Positions 14,777 through 20,713 of a DNA stretch of 20,713 nucleotides are shown piece after piece. This DNA is from an uncultured Oscillospiraceae bacterium (GTDB taxonomy: Bacteria > Bacillota_A > Clostridia > Oscillospirales > Oscillospiraceae): the NCBI GenBank assembly GCA_910584605.1, contig CAJUAW010000017.1, positions 10,220-30,932 of the forward strand, in the 5' to 3' direction. Positions within the stretch are counted from its first letter, which is position 1. Each line of letters starts with the position of its first letter. Made by a program: the position numbers and the translations under genes. The notes under the pieces are model-generated. The model was not told the DNA's origin. It ran no database searches and saw only the letters and a program-made list of their open reading frames with translations.

Positions 14777-15814
14777 ATGGGTCAACAGGTTTTACAGGGT
14801 CAGCTCCACACCTTGGAGTTTGAGCAGATCTTCCAGCTTTCCCAGGGCAACTTGAAAGAGGCTCTGGTGGGTGAACTGAAGGCGCTGGGTTATAAGCCCA
14901 AATCCCGAAAGGGGTATCTCTACGCCTCCGGCGAACTGCCGGTCATGCTGATCGCCCACATGGACACCGTTCACCGCCAGTTGGTGCAGCATATCTGCTA
15001 CTCCGAGGATGGCCGTGTGATGATGTCTCCGGAGGGCATCGGCGGGGATGACAGGGCCGGGGTCTACATGATCCTGCGGATTTTGCAGGAGGCCAAGTGC
15101 CACGTCCTGTTCTGTGAGGACGAGGAAATTGGAGGCCAGGGCGCCCGGAAATTTGAACGCTCCAGCATCCGCCCGGAGGTCAATTACCTGGTGGAGCTGG
15201 ACCGGCATGGCGGGAACGACGCGGTATTCTACAGCTGCAATAACCGGGAATTTATCAGGTTCATCTGTAGTTTCGGTTTCGGGGAGGCCAGGGGAAGTTT
15301 CAGCGACATCTCCATTGTGGCCCCACACCTTGATGTTGCCGCGGTCAATATCAGTGCTGGCTACTACAACGAACACCGCCAGCATGAGTATGTGCGGCTG
15401 GATCAGATGGAAGAGAACATTTCCCGGGTTCGGGAAATCGTTCTGACCAGCACAGAGCGGTTTGCTTACAGGGGGTTGTACTCCAGTCCCTCGACCGGAG
15501 GCTTTTGGGGCGAGGAGCTGACCTTATGGAATATGCGGTTCAGCTCCCGGAAGGAACCAAAGCCGTTGATGGAGCTGTCAGACAACGCCCGCCTGATGAT
15601 GGGAAGTCATGAGATGGGCGGCGGAAGATCCCACTACATCGACAGGAAGGGGAATGTGTACCTCTATTTGCACGAATTGGGTGCTGCTGTGCTGATCGAC
15701 GGTGCCTGCGCATATTCCGACGCTGGGGAGCCGCTGTCCTTTGACAGCAAGCTCGCTCAGGACACCCGTATCATGGAGTATGATGAGGCAATGGAGCTGC
15801 TGCGCGCCGGATAA
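14777..15814 (+). CDS. M20/M28-like zinc metallopeptidase
   Basis: 345 residues, starting six bases after AGGAGGT. It has the co-catalytic two-zinc signature of the M20/M28/M42 clan in order: IAHMDTVH (H61, D63), IGGDDRAG (D91/D92), CEDEEIGGQGA (E116/E117), VELDRHGG (D142), and GYYNEHRQHEY (H200 or H203). No signal peptide, so it acts in the cytoplasm. The last 90 residues after the catalytic part are not familiar. These enzymes remove amino acids or deacylate small amides; the substrate here cannot be read from sequence. It is the last gene of the DNA-processing operon, before a strong terminator. The metal ligands look complete, so it is probably active. Confidence 0.82.
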   Translation: MGQQVLQGQLHTLEFEQIFQLSQGNLKEALVGELKALGYKPKSRKGYLYASGELPVMLIAHMDTVHRQLVQHICYSEDGRVMMSPEGIGGDDRAGVYMILRILQEAKCHVLFCEDEEIGGQGARKFERSSIRPEVNYLVELDRHGGNDAVFYSCNNREFIRFICSFGFGEARGSFSDISIVAPHLDVAAVNISAGYYNEHRQHEYVRLDQMEENISRVREIVLTSTERFAYRGLYSSPSTGGFWGEELTLWNMRFSSRKEPKPLMELSDNARLMMGSHEMGGGRSHYIDRKGNVYLYLHELGAAVLIDGACAYSDAGEPLSFDSKLAQDTRIMEYDEAMELLRAG

Positions 15815-15823
15815 AATAGCATC

Positions 15824-15855
15824 GGGGGCCGTCACTTTTTGGCGGCCCCCTTTTT
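15824..15855 (+). terminator. Rho-independent terminator of the long operon
   Basis: GGGGGCCGTC (15824-15833) pairs with GGCGGCCCCC (15841-15850), one G-U, followed directly by TTTTT. It lies ten bases after the peptidase stop and is the first convincing plus-strand terminator in the window. Confidence 0.92.
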
Positions 15856-15856
15856 G

Positions 15857-15885
15857 TTGACATTCAAAGCACAACGTAGTATAAT
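15857..15885 (+). promoter_or_regulatory. Consensus sigma-70 promoter of the toxin-antitoxin operon
   Basis: A perfect TTGACA (15857-15862), a 17-base spacer and a perfect TATAAT (15880-15885). It starts one base after the terminator T-run and lies 42 bases before the antitoxin ATG. It is the best promoter in the window and probably needs tight autorepression. Confidence 0.9.
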
Positions 15886-15894
15886 TGTAGTATA
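15876..15894 (+). repeat. Tandem GTAGTATA repeats over the -10 box
   Basis: GTAGTATA occurs at 15876-15883 and 15887-15894, exactly 11 bases apart (one helical turn), covering the -10 box. Placement fits an operator for the ribbon-helix-helix antitoxin, which would repress its own promoter. Binding is inferred. Confidence 0.5.
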
Positions 15895-15927
15895 GATAAA
15901 GTTTGAATTGATGAAGGAGGAATTGAT

Positions 15928-16245
15928 ATGGCGACATCTGTTATGCAGGTCAGAGTAGACGATGAATTGAAGGCTCAGGCGGCCGCTATCTATGAGGACT
16001 TGGGCATTGACCTCTCCACGGCAATCAGAATGTTCTTGAAGCGGACTGTGATTCAGAATGGTATCCCGTTCAGCATGACCCTTCCAAGGAGGGATTACAA
16101 AGCAGACAGGGCTGTAAGAGCCATGTATAGCCTTGGTGAAGCGGCCAAAGAGAACGGAACCGCTGATATGACACTAGAAGAGATCAACGCCGAGATTTCT
16201 GCCGCGAGGGCCGAAAGGGCCGCCGCCAGTGAGGAGCACGAATGA
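15928..16245 (+). CDS. RelB/DinJ-family antitoxin
   Basis: 105 residues, seven bases after AAGGAGG. The N-terminal about 48 residues are a typical DinJ/RelB ribbon-helix-helix: VMQVRVDDELKAQA (strand), YEDLGIDLSTAIRMFLKR (two helices), NGIPF (end motif). The C-terminal half is a charged helix expected to wrap and inhibit the toxin. The stop overlaps the toxin ATG (ATGA). It should repress its own promoter through the repeats over the -10 box. In most described DinJ systems the toxin is YafQ/RelE-like; here it is a PIN protein. Confidence 0.9.
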   Translation: MATSVMQVRVDDELKAQAAAIYEDLGIDLSTAIRMFLKRTVIQNGIPFSMTLPRRDYKADRAVRAMYSLGEAAKENGTADMTLEEINAEISAARAERAAASEEHE

Positions 16246-16664
16246 AATATTACGTTGTCATAGATACCAACGTACTCGTATCCGCGCTGATGAAGCCGGA
16301 ATCTATTCCGGGAGTTATTTTGGAAGAGGCACTGAGCGGAAGGATCATGCCGCTCCTGAACAGCGAAATTCTGGATGAATACGAAGAAGTATTGAGCCGC
16401 CGGAAATTCAAATTTGACCATCGTGACATCCGTGTTGCGATTGATGGGCTGGTTCGACGGGCGCTGTTCGTTGACGCCGGGCCAGTGGATGCGTATATTC
16501 CAGACCCCAAGGATGTTGTATTTTATGCAGTGACCATGGAAAAGCGAAATGAAAGCGATGAAGAAGCATATCTCGTTACCGGCAATCAGAAGCATTTCCC
16601 AATCAGGCCGTTTGTGGTCACTCCAAGACAGATGATTGATATTCTTAATGAAGGCGACAGTTAA
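16242..16664 (+). CDS. PIN-domain toxin
   Basis: 140 residues, coupled to the antitoxin by ATGA, with GAGGAG five bases upstream. It is a PIN-family ribonuclease of the putative toxin component type: VIDTNVLVSAL (D8), SEILDEYEEVL (E46), PDPKDVVFYAV (D88/D91) and YLVTGNQKHF (N115 where many family members have Asp). Expected to cleave RNA with Mg2+ when the antitoxin is lost, stabilising the element. The acidic site is otherwise intact. The Asn at the fourth position is seen in this subfamily, as far as I recall, so it does not show inactivity. A hairpin follows 26 bases after the stop. Confidence 0.88.
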   Translation: MKYYVVIDTNVLVSALMKPESIPGVILEEALSGRIMPLLNSEILDEYEEVLSRRKFKFDHRDIRVAIDGLVRRALFVDAGPVDAYIPDPKDVVFYAVTMEKRNESDEEAYLVTGNQKHFPIRPFVVTPRQMIDILNEGDS

Positions 16665-16690
16665 GCGCCAAAAGCAGCAGGTCTATCATC

Positions 16691-16737
16691 AATCAGGTAT
16701 CTATCGCTTAATCGGCGGCGGATACCTGATTTCATTT
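16691..16737 (+). terminator. Likely terminator after the toxin gene
   Basis: AATCAGGTATC (16691-16701) and GATACCTGATT (16721-16731) form a perfect 11-bp inverted repeat with a 19-base loop, followed by TCATTTT. It most likely ends the toxin-antitoxin transcript. The long loop and perfect arms also allow a protein-binding or partition-site role ahead of parM. Confidence 0.65.
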
Positions 16738-16758
16738 TGGAAAACCCTATAAAAGCTG

Positions 16759-16799
16759 TTGAAGTTATACGCATCCGAATCGTATAAGAGTAGTATAAG
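16759..16799 (+). promoter_or_regulatory. parM promoter with GTATAA repeats in helical phase
   Basis: TTGAAG (16759-16764), an 18-base spacer and TATAAG (16783-16788) make a plausible promoter. GTATAAG occurs at 16782-16788 and 16793-16799, 11 bases apart, and the reverse complement TTATAC lies at 16765-16770. In ParMRC systems the centromere parC consists of short direct repeats at 10-11 base spacing around the parM promoter, so this may be a minimal parC/operator. The second repeat runs into the ribosome binding site AAGGAGG (16797-16803). Confidence 0.5.
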
Positions 16800-16812
16800 G
16801 AGGCGAAAGTCT

Positions 16813-17727
16813 ATGTTAATATCCGTGGATCATGGGAATAAGCTGATCAAAGTCCTGCATCACGCTCCGTTTACATCCGGCTTGCAGGAGAGCGACGTAC
16901 CGCCCTTTGGCGGCGAGACGCTGAAATACCAGGGGAAATACTATACTCTTTCTGAGAAACGCATCCCCTATCACCGGGACAAAACGGAGGACGACCGATT
17001 CTGGATTTTGACGCTGTTTGCCATTGCCTATGAAATTGAGGCTGTAGGCGGCTACTCTCAAAACATCATCCGCATCCAGTTGGCGGTAGGACTGCCCCCA
17101 GCCCACTACGGCGCACAGTGCGAGGCGTTTACCGGATACTTCACCAACCGGGGCGCTGTCAAATTTGAGTTCAGGGGCCGAACCTATTCTATCTATGTCG
17201 AAAAGGCGCTGTGCTTCCCTCAGTCCTATGCCGCCGCCTCGACGATTCTCAGTTCTATCCGCACGATTCCCAAAGCCCTTATCCTGGACTTGGGTGGCTT
17301 TACGGCCGACTATCTGCGGATACAGAATGGGGCTGGGGATCTGTCTGTCTGCGATTCCCTGGAGAATGGCATCATTTCCTTTTACAACAAAGTCATTTCA
17401 AGAATCAGTTCGGATCAGGATATTCTCCTGGAGGAAAGTGAGATCGACGCCATTCTGGAGGGAAAGGTGGGGCACGTTCCGCCTGCTGTGGCAAGTGCTG
17501 TGGAGCAGCAGGCCCAGGACTTCATCAACGACCTGTTCAGTACGCTGCGGGAGCGGGGGCTGGAGCTGAAATCCGGCGTTGTGGTCTTTGTCGGCGGCGG
17601 CTCTATCCGTCTGCGCCGTCAGATTGAGGCGTCGGGCAAGGTTGGGAAAGCTCTGTTCGTTGATGACATCCAGGCCAACGCCAAAGGCTTTGAGAAACTG
17701 TATCAGTACACGGTGAATGGCAGGTGA
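16813..17727 (+). CDS. parM: ParM/StbA-family actin-like partition ATPase
   Basis: 304 residues from the ATG nine bases after AAGGAGG; the alternative TTG at 16759 lies in the promoter and is rejected. Actin-like nucleotide motifs: phosphate 1 SVDHGNKLIK (4-13), phosphate 2 ILDLGGFTADY (157-167), and the adenosine motif VFVGGGSIRLRR near 259-270. ParM polymerises with ATP to push plasmid copies apart, bound to the centromere through ParR. The next gene overlaps the stop and looks ParR-like, giving a two-gene partition operon. Its presence favours an element with an extrachromosomal stage, either a plasmid or an element that replicates after excision. Confidence 0.88.
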   Translation: MLISVDHGNKLIKVLHHAPFTSGLQESDVPPFGGETLKYQGKYYTLSEKRIPYHRDKTEDDRFWILTLFAIAYEIEAVGGYSQNIIRIQLAVGLPPAHYGAQCEAFTGYFTNRGAVKFEFRGRTYSIYVEKALCFPQSYAAASTILSSIRTIPKALILDLGGFTADYLRIQNGAGDLSVCDSLENGIISFYNKVISRISSDQDILLEESEIDAILEGKVGHVPPAVASAVEQQAQDFINDLFSTLRERGLELKSGVVVFVGGGSIRLRRQIEASGKVGKALFVDDIQANAKGFEKLYQYTVNGR

Positions 17728-17732
17728 TGGTA

Positions 17733-18134
17733 ATGTCGGCCTTCGAGAAGAAAGACCCCGGTAAATTTACAGTACGGTTCAACATGGCAGACCCCCAGCA
17801 GAAGGCCGTGATCGACCTCCTGAACCAGCAGGGGCGCTATAAGGCACAATTTCTCACCAGCGCGATCCTGCACTATGTTCACTGTCCTGAAACACCGGAT
17901 ATACGGAGCGCGGCGGCGGTGGATAGCACAGAGATTGAGCGCATCGTCCGCCATGTCCTTGCCCAGCAGCAAACAGCCGCTCCTTCAGCTTTACGGCAGG
18001 GCGGCCAGGAACCAGGAGAAGCGGTCATCCCTTGGGAGGAGCCAGACAGTTCACTGCCCGACACGCGCAATCCTGCGGAAGATGCGGACAAGGCGGCTAT
18101 TCTGCAAACCCTGGACGCTTTCCGTAAACAATAA
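17733..18134 (+). CDS. ParR-like partition adaptor
   Basis: 133 residues from the ATG at 17733, which has AGGTGA (17722-17727) five bases upstream; GTG 17724 and ATG 17727 in the same frame are also possible and overlap the parM stop. Residues about 10-45 (GKFTVRFNMADPQQKAVIDL, then QGRYKAQFLTSAILHYV) look like a ribbon-helix-helix DNA-binding domain of the sort found in Gram-positive ParR and StbB partners. The rest is a Pro/Glu-rich linker and a short C-terminal helix that could bind ParM filaments. Assignment rests mostly on position after parM plus this domain; sequence identity to any named ParR was not tested. Confidence 0.7.
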   Translation: MSAFEKKDPGKFTVRFNMADPQQKAVIDLLNQQGRYKAQFLTSAILHYVHCPETPDIRSAAAVDSTEIERIVRHVLAQQQTAAPSALRQGGQEPGEAVIPWEEPDSSLPDTRNPAEDADKAAILQTLDAFRKQ

Positions 18135-18178
18135 AATGAGGCATGACAGGCTGGAAATACAGCTGGTCATGCCTCATT
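18135..18178. terminator. Bidirectional terminator
   Basis: AATGAGGCATGAC (18135-18147) and GTCATGCCTCATT (18166-18178) are perfect 13-bp arms, with a small inner GCTG/CAGC pairing. The hairpin sits between two convergent genes, starts right after the ParR-like stop, and contains the stop of the XRE gene in its right arm. CTTCATT follows on the plus strand, and TTAT on the minus strand. Confidence 0.85.
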
Positions 18179-18506
18179 CTTCATTGAGCGCAACTGCGGT
18201 TATGAAACTGTTGATAATATCTCCCAGGCAACAATGCTGCTCCGGAGATAGCTGGGATATTTTCTGGTTCAGGGCGGAAAAATCAATAGGAGGCGTGTTT
18301 CCGAACAGCAAATAGTCCGCACTGATCTCCAACACACGGCAGACTCCGATAATGGTATCTGCCCGCATGGCCTTCTTGCCTAATTCGGCATGTGAAATTG
18401 TCTGTGCGGAGACATTGGCCTTTTCAGCCAGAGCGTCCTGTGTCAAGCCCTTTTTCTTTCGCTGGGCACAGAGCCGGTGTCCTATTTCCAACAGCTTTGT
18501 ATCCAT
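18174..18506 (-). CDS. XRE-family transcriptional regulator
   Basis: 110 residues, starting at the ATG six bases after GGAGG; a GTG four codons upstream overlaps that site and is rejected. The N-terminal about 66 residues are a standard Cro/CI helix-turn-helix: HRLCAQRKKKGLTQDALAEK, then NVSAQTISHAELGKKAM with the recognition helix, then IIGVCRVLEISADYLLFG. The tail (about 68-110) is a helical dimerisation or sensing segment (LSPEQHCCLGDIINSFI). It is divergent from a SLOG-family gene and shares a 123-bp promoter region with four 8-bp motifs, so it probably represses itself and that gene. Confidence 0.88.
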   Translation of the reverse strand: MDTKLLEIGHRLCAQRKKKGLTQDALAEKANVSAQTISHAELGKKAMRADTIIGVCRVLEISADYLLFGNTPPIDFSALNQKISQLSPEQHCCLGDIINSFITAVALNEE

Positions 18507-18524
18507 TTGTCCCTCCACTCCCCT

Positions 18525-18595
18525 ACTTTAGTTTTATCATATCAACTTTGTTACAAATTATTAACAGAACAAAGTAGAATATTATAAACTTTAGT
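18525..18595. promoter_or_regulatory. Divergent promoters with four ACTTTRKT motifs
   Basis: ACTTTAGT at 18525-18532 and 18588-18595, ACTTTGTT at 18545-18552, and its reverse complement AACAAAGT at 18568-18575 form an evenly spaced array (starts 20, 23 and 20 bases apart). A plus-strand promoter can be read as TTAACA (18561-18566), 16 bases, TATAAA (18583-18588). A minus-strand promoter can be read as TTAATA, 17 bases, TATGAT (18541-18536) with an extended TG. Likely operators of the XRE regulator. Confidence 0.6.
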
Positions 18596-18629
18596 ATTAG
18601 AATAGAGGAATTGCAAAGGAGGTCTGATT

Positions 18630-19166
18630 ATGGAATCATGCGCTGTCGCCGGGCCCAAGCCAACCCGGTTCAAATTTGGATATAAGGAAGATAATTCATT
18701 GTGTCGGAAAATCAAAAAGGCTATGCTGCGGCAGTTCCGGAGGTTATATCGCAAACGGGGTGTCCGCCGGTTCTATATCGGCGGGGCTATTGGGGTAAAT
18801 CTCTGGGCCGGCGAGCTGCTGCTGAAGCTGAAAGAGGAACCTGGATATGAAGATTTGGAATTGGTCGTGGTACTGCCATTTCCCGGCCATGACGCTAAGT
18901 GGGACGTTCGGAGCAGAAAGCGGCTGGAATATCTGGTCCGACACAGCGTGGAGCATCTAACCACCGGCACAGAAGACTGCCGGGAGAGTTATATCAGCCA
19001 GAACCGTTATCTGGTGGACCACGCGCAGTACCTTGTAGCTGTGAGCGAGGAGCACAGGGAGCAGGAAACCGGATCGTTTCAGGTAACGGCGTATGCGCGG
19101 GAAAAGGGGCTGGAGATCATCTATATCAATCCAGATACAGTGGAGGTAACTGACGTGCCAAGGTAA
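18630..19166 (+). CDS. SLOG-family (DUF1273/YpsA-like) protein
   Basis: 178 residues, about seven bases after AAAGGAGGT. It has the SLOG Rossmann-like pattern: a charged N-terminal helix, FYIGGAIGVNLWAGE (48-62), ELVVVLPFPGHDAKWDVRSR, a NRYLVDHAQYLVAV strand, and a final IIYINPD. SLOG proteins bind or process nucleotide-derived ligands, and some act in defence or stress signalling. Two conserved spots differ from what I expect: Asn57 where most have Asp (GVD), and TGSF where a GGT-type turn is common. This may mean altered ligand handling. It is driven from the XRE-controlled divergent promoter and ends before a strong terminator. Confidence 0.8.
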   Translation: MESCAVAGPKPTRFKFGYKEDNSLCRKIKKAMLRQFRRLYRKRGVRRFYIGGAIGVNLWAGELLLKLKEEPGYEDLELVVVLPFPGHDAKWDVRSRKRLEYLVRHSVEHLTTGTEDCRESYISQNRYLVDHAQYLVAVSEEHREQETGSFQVTAYAREKGLEIIYINPDTVEVTDVPR

Positions 19167-19189
19167 AAATATTTGTGCATACAAACGTA

Positions 19190-19242
19190 GAAAGACTGAG
19201 CTGCCCGATAGATGTCAGGTGCTCAGTCTTTCCAATTTTTAT
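19190..19242. terminator. Terminator after the SLOG gene
   Basis: GAAAGACTGAGC (19190-19201) pairs perfectly with GCTCAGTCTTTC (19221-19232), followed by CAATTTTTATTT. It is also placed to stop the convergent minus-strand regulator transcript. Confidence 0.87.
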
Positions 19243-19269
19243 TTGCTGGCTATAACTCGCCTAAATGAA

Positions 19270-19707
19270 TCAAGCCACAAATTTGTAACCGCTGTTCACC
19301 ACCGTCCTGATACAGCCGTGCGTGGGGTCATCTGGATTCAGTTTCTTTCGGATTTGACTGATAACATTGGTGACGGCGGCATCGCTGTCACCATCCGCTT
19401 CCTGCCAGACCGCCTCATAGATCTGCCGCTTGGTAAACACCCAGCCAGGGTGTTTTGCCAAGTAGCAGAGGGTGAAAAACTCGTAGTGGCTCATGGGAAT
19501 AAGGACACCAGCTTTGTAAACAGTCTGCTCCCTTACATGAATCTCCAGATCAGAGACGGTCAATATAGATGTCTCCAGATTTTTGCAGGGCTCTGCTGAC
19601 CCAGACAATTCCATAAATTGAAATTTTACTTTCCCGGATAGCAGGCTGAAGATATCCTGTAGGATAGATTCCTCTGACTCACCCATTTCAAGTATTAGGA
19701 TGCGCAT
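19270..19707 (-). CDS. OmpR-type winged-helix regulator without full receiver domain
   Basis: 145 residues from the ATG seven bases after a GGGGGG ribosome site; an ATG five codons upstream lies in that G-run and is less likely. The C-terminal about 95 residues are a classic OmpR/PhoB winged helix: LEIHVREQTVYKAGVLIPM, then YEFFTLCYLAKHPGWVFTKR, VWQEADGDSDAAVTNVISQIRKKL and the wing RTVVNSGYKF. The N-terminus begins like a receiver (MRILILE) but is only about 45 residues, too short for the beta/alpha fold and without a clear phospho-acceptor Asp. It probably acts without a kinase, or is a trimmed response regulator. It is transcribed away from the ABC permease gene's end, on the same strand and downstream of it. 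Confidence 0.85.
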   Translation of the reverse strand: MRILILEMGESEESILQDIFSLLSGKVKFQFMELSGSAEPCKNLETSILTVSDLEIHVREQTVYKAGVLIPMSHYEFFTLCYLAKHPGWVFTKRQIYEAVWQEADGDSDAAVTNVISQIRKKLNPDDPTHGCIRTVVNSGYKFVA

Positions 19708-19766
19708 ATCAGTACCCCCCATAGTATTTCGTCAATGACTTTACTGGTGAGAGTATTGTAAACCCC

Positions 19767-19866
19767 AAATGTCACAGAAATGTCCGAGCACTCTCAAAAT
19801 TCGGTATAAAAATCGGTTGAATTGTTACACCGGACGGACATTTCAAAAATTTTTTCTTAAAATGTC
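19767..19866. promoter_or_regulatory. Four AAATGTC motifs in the regulator upstream region
   Basis: AAATGTC lies at 19767-19773 and 19778-19784 (11 bases apart), again at 19860-19866, and inverted as GACATTT at 19837-19843. A 10-bp perfect inverted repeat is formed by GAAATGTCCG (19777-19786) and CGGACATTTC (19835-19844). OmpR-type regulators usually bind direct repeats about one turn apart, so the close pair is a likely operator for the adjacent wHTH protein. GGGTATTTACCC (19869-19880) is a small palindrome in the same spacer and might act as a weak minus-strand terminator for the permease gene. Confidence 0.55.
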
Positions 19867-19910
19867 TGGGGTATTTACCCGAGTGGCGTTTTCATTCAAA
19901 GGGGAATAGT

Positions 19911-20713
19911 TCAGTTTACGGTATGCCGGCAATAGGAGCGCACCGCCAGGAACGCGAACAGCGGTATCTCAATGATACAGGCCCCGATCATGGCATAGGG
20001 CGTCCAGACCGCCAGCCCGCCCAGACTCAAAAACTTAAAATCGGTGATGGCATAAAGGATACTGGCCTGGATACTGGTGCCGCTGGCAGGCAGGATGCTG
20101 CACAGCCAGGTGGACAGCGCCCCCGGCACAGTCATGGAGAGCACTACCGGCGCGATGCAGAACACCAGCCCGGAGGCCAGGGACGCCACGGTACTCCTGC
20201 ATTTGGATGAGAGAAACAGGGTGAAGCTGACAGACGCCAGCACCGAGAGCAGACCGGCCACGGCAAACAGGCGCTGGAGCTCCCCGATATTCATGTCGGT
20301 CAGGGTCACGATGGAGTAGAGCATCTGGATGGAGGTCTTGGTACACTCCCAGCCGAACAGGCTATTGACCACCAGAACATGCACAACGGCGCAGATTACA
20401 AAGGCGGCCCCGCTAATGAACAAGGCGGCCAGCAACTTGGCAATCCCCAGCCTGGCCCGGCCATTTTGGGTACAGCGCAGAATATCATCCGCACCAGATT
20501 GATAATCGGCGGAGAATACCGGGGCGGCGATCACCACGCAGAACAGCAGTACCAGAAAACCCATGATGTTCTGGTAGTCCAGAATGGTGGAGCTCATGCC
20601 GGGATAGACCTCAAAGGGCTTTTCTACCTTCTGATACATCTCCACGGCCTTGTGCTGAACGGCGGGGCTGTCCGGCTGCTCCATCGCCATCAGGGAGGCG
20701 ATCCGGGCCTCGC
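19911..20713 (-). CDS. ABC-2-type transporter permease, partial
   Basis: The reading frame stays open to the window edge, so the true start is outside; at least 267 C-terminal residues are present. About five to six hydrophobic segments are visible: GFLVLLFCVVIAAPVF, LLAALFISGAAFVICAVVHV, LFAVAGLLSVLASVSFTLFL, LVFCIAPVVLSM, and a final one with IGACIIEIPLFAFLAV. The loop after the first (SADYQSGADDILRCTQNGR) resembles the ABC-2 permease pattern of an acidic turn near the exporter's first membrane helix. The ATPase subunit is not in the window and would lie further right. Together with the wHTH regulator this looks like an export or antimicrobial-peptide-resistance style unit, which is inference. 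Confidence 0.78.
   Translation of the reverse strand, partial: EARIASLMAMEQPDSPAVQHKAVEMYQKVEKPFEVYPGMSSTILDYQNIMGFLVLLFCVVIAAPVFSADYQSGADDILRCTQNGRARLGIAKLLAALFISGAAFVICAVVHVLVVNSLFGWECTKTSIQMLYSIVTLTDMNIGELQRLFAVAGLLSVLASVSFTLFLSSKCRSTVASLASGLVFCIAPVVLSMTVPGALSTWLCSILPASGTSIQASILYAITDFKFLSLGGLAVWTPYAMIGACIIEIPLFAFLAVRSYCRHTVN

Noticed and set aside
15876..15894. CRISPR-like or iteron repeats near the toxin-antitoxin promoter
   Set aside because: Just two 8-base copies one helical turn apart; this fits an operator, not an array or replication origin.

Overview
The window looks like a stretch of a large mobile element (integrative-conjugative element or megaplasmid) from a Gram-positive anaerobe of the Bacillota, probably a Clostridia-type gut bacterium. 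The reasons are strong AGGAGG-type ribosome binding sites, a moderately GC-rich coding style, and families typical of Gram-positive conjugative elements: PcfK-like and PcfJ-like proteins, a LPD11-like small protein, a YodL-like domain, RecD2, and ParM with a ParR-like partner. No relaxase, coupling protein, VirB4 or integrase is present, so the element type is not settled. The first 25 bases are an Illumina adapter remnant, so the true left edge is unknown and the contig probably comes from a short-read assembly.

Region 1 (113-15814, all + strand, tightly packed, no convincing terminator inside) is a DNA-processing operon. In order it holds: a tiny basic peptide; a YqaJ-type exonuclease; a RecD2 helicase split by an in-frame TGA into an OB-fold piece and a helicase piece; a protein that I infer to be a Rad52-like annealing or ssDNA-binding protein with an ExoX-C-like tail; a CHC2/Toprim primase fused to a YodL-like domain; a small unknown protein; PcfK-like, DUF7666-like and PcfJ-like proteins; a sigma-region-2-like protein; a small unknown protein; an NAD-dependent DNA ligase (ligA); a LPD11-like protein; a multi-CxxC zinc protein; and an M20/M28-like metallopeptidase. 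Together this resembles a self-contained kit for end resection, unwinding, annealing, priming and nick sealing. Three long hairpins without U-tracts sit in intercistronic gaps.

Region 2 (15815-18178) is a maintenance block. After a strong terminator, a consensus promoter drives a RelB/DinJ antitoxin with a PIN-domain toxin. A second promoter, with GTATAA repeats in helical phase, precedes parM and a ParR-like gene. A perfect 13-bp hairpin terminator follows.

Region 3 (18174-19242) holds an XRE repressor divergent from a SLOG-family protein, with four copies of an 8-bp motif in the shared promoter region.

Region 4 (19270-20713, minus strand) holds an OmpR-type winged-helix regulator without a full receiver domain, a 188-bp spacer with four AAATGTC motifs (two 11 bp apart), and the C-terminal part of an ABC-2-type permease that runs off the window. 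No intergenic stretch exceeds 300 bases. I see no rRNA, tRNA, CRISPR array or insertion sequence.
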